Source of the DNA: an uncultured Eubacteriales bacterium
GTDB lineage: Bacteria; Bacillota; Clostridia; Oscillospirales; CAG-272
Assembly: GCA_934365155.1 (NCBI GenBank)
Contig: CAKRMZ010000025.1
Coordinates: 1-23,142 of the forward strand
DNA: 23,142 bases
Direction of reading: 5' to 3'
Below, piece by piece: positions 22,248 through 23,142 of this stretch (positions are counted from its first letter, which is position 1; each line of letters begins with the position of its first letter). The translations under genes and the position numbers were made by a program. Below the pieces are notes generated by a model. The model saw only the letters and a program-made list of their open reading frames with translations. It did not search any database and had not been told where the DNA came from.

Positions 22248-22424
22248 TTATACATAGTGTATTATACCGATCGGCAAATATTGTAAAATTTCTTTTGCAA
22301 TCACCCACTCGTCATCCGTCAACCTGAACAAACCTACCCCCGTCAGAAGTCCTTCACACATTAGATTAAGTCCGACAAAATCATGGGCATATGGAAAGTA
22401 TAGATTTTCAAAATCAACAATTGT
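22248..22424 (-). pseudogene. Decayed ORF fragment without a start codon
   Basis: An open frame of 58 codons with no ribosome site; it begins after a TAA. It reads like real protein: DFENLYFPYAHDFVGLNLM, then LFRLTDDEWVIAKEILQYL, then IGIIHYV and stop. It has the look of the C-terminal end of a lost gene. The -10 of the lipoprotein promoter (TATAAT, 22261-22266) lies inside its end. Family unknown. Confidence 0.35.
22261..22266 (-). promoter_or_regulatory. Possible -10 element of the lipoprotein gene
   Basis: TATAAT on the minus strand about 70 bases before the lipoprotein start. The -35 is poor. Confidence 0.4.
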
Positions 22425-22431
22425 TTATGAA

Positions 22432-22796
22432 TTATAACTTATTTAGAATTTCGTTGCGTTTCTTATTATACTCTTCTACAGTTATCGTCCCGGTCTTATA
22501 TTCGCTTTCAATAAACAGCAACAAGTCCTTTCTTGTATTGCGCGCTATTTCGCAATTCGTTTCAATCAATTCTCCAAAACCGTACAGGAAGAATGATGAT
22601 ACCCATGAAGCAAGCGGACCAAGAATCAAAACGGCAAATCCAAACCCACGATATGTTTTTTCTATAGCGGAGCTGACTTTTTCAGCATCGGATAATAAAA
22701 TGATCGCCATACGAAAGATCCGATAATTCCAATCCAACAAAGAACTTTTGCAAGAACCTTCATCGTTCCCCCAACATTATCAATCTTACCAAACAT
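22432..22796 (-). pseudogene. Frameshifted small membrane protein with SHOCT-like tail
   Basis: Two frames together make one protein. Frame one: MFGKIDNVGGTMKVLAK, VLCWIGIIGSF, from ATG 22796 with GGGGG about 8 bases upstream. Frame two continues MAIILLSDAEKV, GFAVLILGPLASWVSSFFL, to TGTITVEEYNKKRNEIL, a SHOCT-type end. Adding one base near 22709-22715 (TTC GTN ATG GCG) joins them into about 121 residues with two membrane segments. Unrepaired, frame one stops at 22662. It is either a real pseudogene or a sequencing error. Function unknown; SHOCT tails occur on many small membrane proteins. Confidence 0.7.
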
Positions 22797-22824
22797 AACA
22801 TTACCCCCTGTTATTTTTTTATTA

Positions 22825-22853
22825 ATTATAACATTCTTACTTAAAAAAAGCAA
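22825..22853 (-). promoter_or_regulatory. Promoter of the SHOCT-type gene
   Basis: Minus strand TTGCTT (22853-22848), 17-base spacer, TGT-TATAAT (extended -10, 22830-22825). Confidence 0.65.
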
Positions 22854-23010
22854 ATTCCGGTATGTATTAGGCATAAAAATTACTCCTGACACTTCAAAAC
22901 AAACCCCGGCTTGTAACTTCCCGCTAAACAGTTGCTCATAAACAAACATTGGGCATCTTGTGCTTAGAGTATATGAAGTTTTTGCTTTGTCCTGTAGTTT
23001 GCGAATACAG

Positions 23011-23048
23011 AAAAAGCCCTTTGAGAAAAGGATTTCTTCTCTCAAAGG
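23011..23048 (-). terminator. Terminator after the partial zinc-ribbon gene
   Basis: CCTTTGAGA pairs with TCTCAAAGG around a 13-base loop; on the minus strand it is followed by GCTTTTTCTG. Confidence 0.75.
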
Positions 23049-23074
23049 ACAGGTTGGCAAATGTAAAGTTGTAA

Positions 23075-23142
23075 TTACTTCGTAAGGACCTTTTTATGAT
23101 ACGATTTGTTTCCGCAGTACGGACATTTCATTCTTCTTGATG
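23075..23142 (-). CDS. C-terminal end of a zinc-ribbon protein (cut by window edge)
   Basis: Only the last 22 or so residues are visible: SRRMKCPYCGNKSYHKKVLTK and stop. One C-x2-C pair is seen; the rest lies beyond the window. It could also start at the internal ATG 23131 as an 18-residue peptide, which is unlikely. The terminator at 23011-23048 follows it. Confidence 0.6.
   Translation of the reverse strand, partial: SRRMKCPYCGNKSYHKKVLTK

Noticed and set aside
22797..23060. N-terminal extension of the SHOCT-type gene
   Set aside because: It crosses a good promoter (22825-22853) and a terminator (23011-23048); the start at 22796 has its own ribosome site.

Overview
The window looks like a low-to-mid GC Bacillota chromosome, most likely class Clostridia. 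The evidence is strong AGGAGG-type ribosome sites, a DUF512 radical-SAM / Der / PlsY gene order, a DUF177-rpmF pair and many small zinc-ribbon proteins. Almost every gene is on the minus strand. Only a phage-type repressor and a TetR regulator are on the plus strand. I see no rRNA, tRNA, CRISPR array or insertion sequence.

Layout. (1) 1-3589 is one end of a prophage or phage remnant: portal (cut by the window edge), TerL, TerS, a double zinc-finger protein, a small Cro-like HTH, then a divergent CI-like HTH repressor. Between the two HTH genes lie consensus promoters and repeated operator boxes. A hairpin terminator at 3819-3857 closes this unit. (2) 3952-5233 is feoA followed by a protein that reads as the cytosolic half of FeoB with its nucleotide-binding motifs lost and no membrane permease. 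(3) 5555-10437 is an ABC export operon (two ATPases, one permease with a large outer domain, a TerB-like protein) with a divergent TetR regulator; palindromic operators lie between them. (4) 10505-10911 holds a perfect 44-base palindrome and an orphan LLH-type holin. (5) 11052-15968 is a five-gene operon of zinc-ribbon/membrane proteins around an unusual secreted SGNH-hydrolase plus VWA protein. (6) 16353-20600 is housekeeping: plsY, der, a DUF512 radical-SAM protein whose N-terminal PDZ domain appears to start at an ATT codon, rpmF and DUF177/YceD. (7) 20726-23142 holds a membrane-anchored protein of unknown function, a GC-rich lipoprotein gene, a decayed ORF, a frameshifted SHOCT-type membrane gene and the end of a zinc-ribbon protein.

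The candidates for undescribed biology are the FeoA/pseudo-FeoB pair and the SGNH-VWA/zinc-ribbon envelope operon. All family assignments come from reading motifs by eye; no database search was possible.
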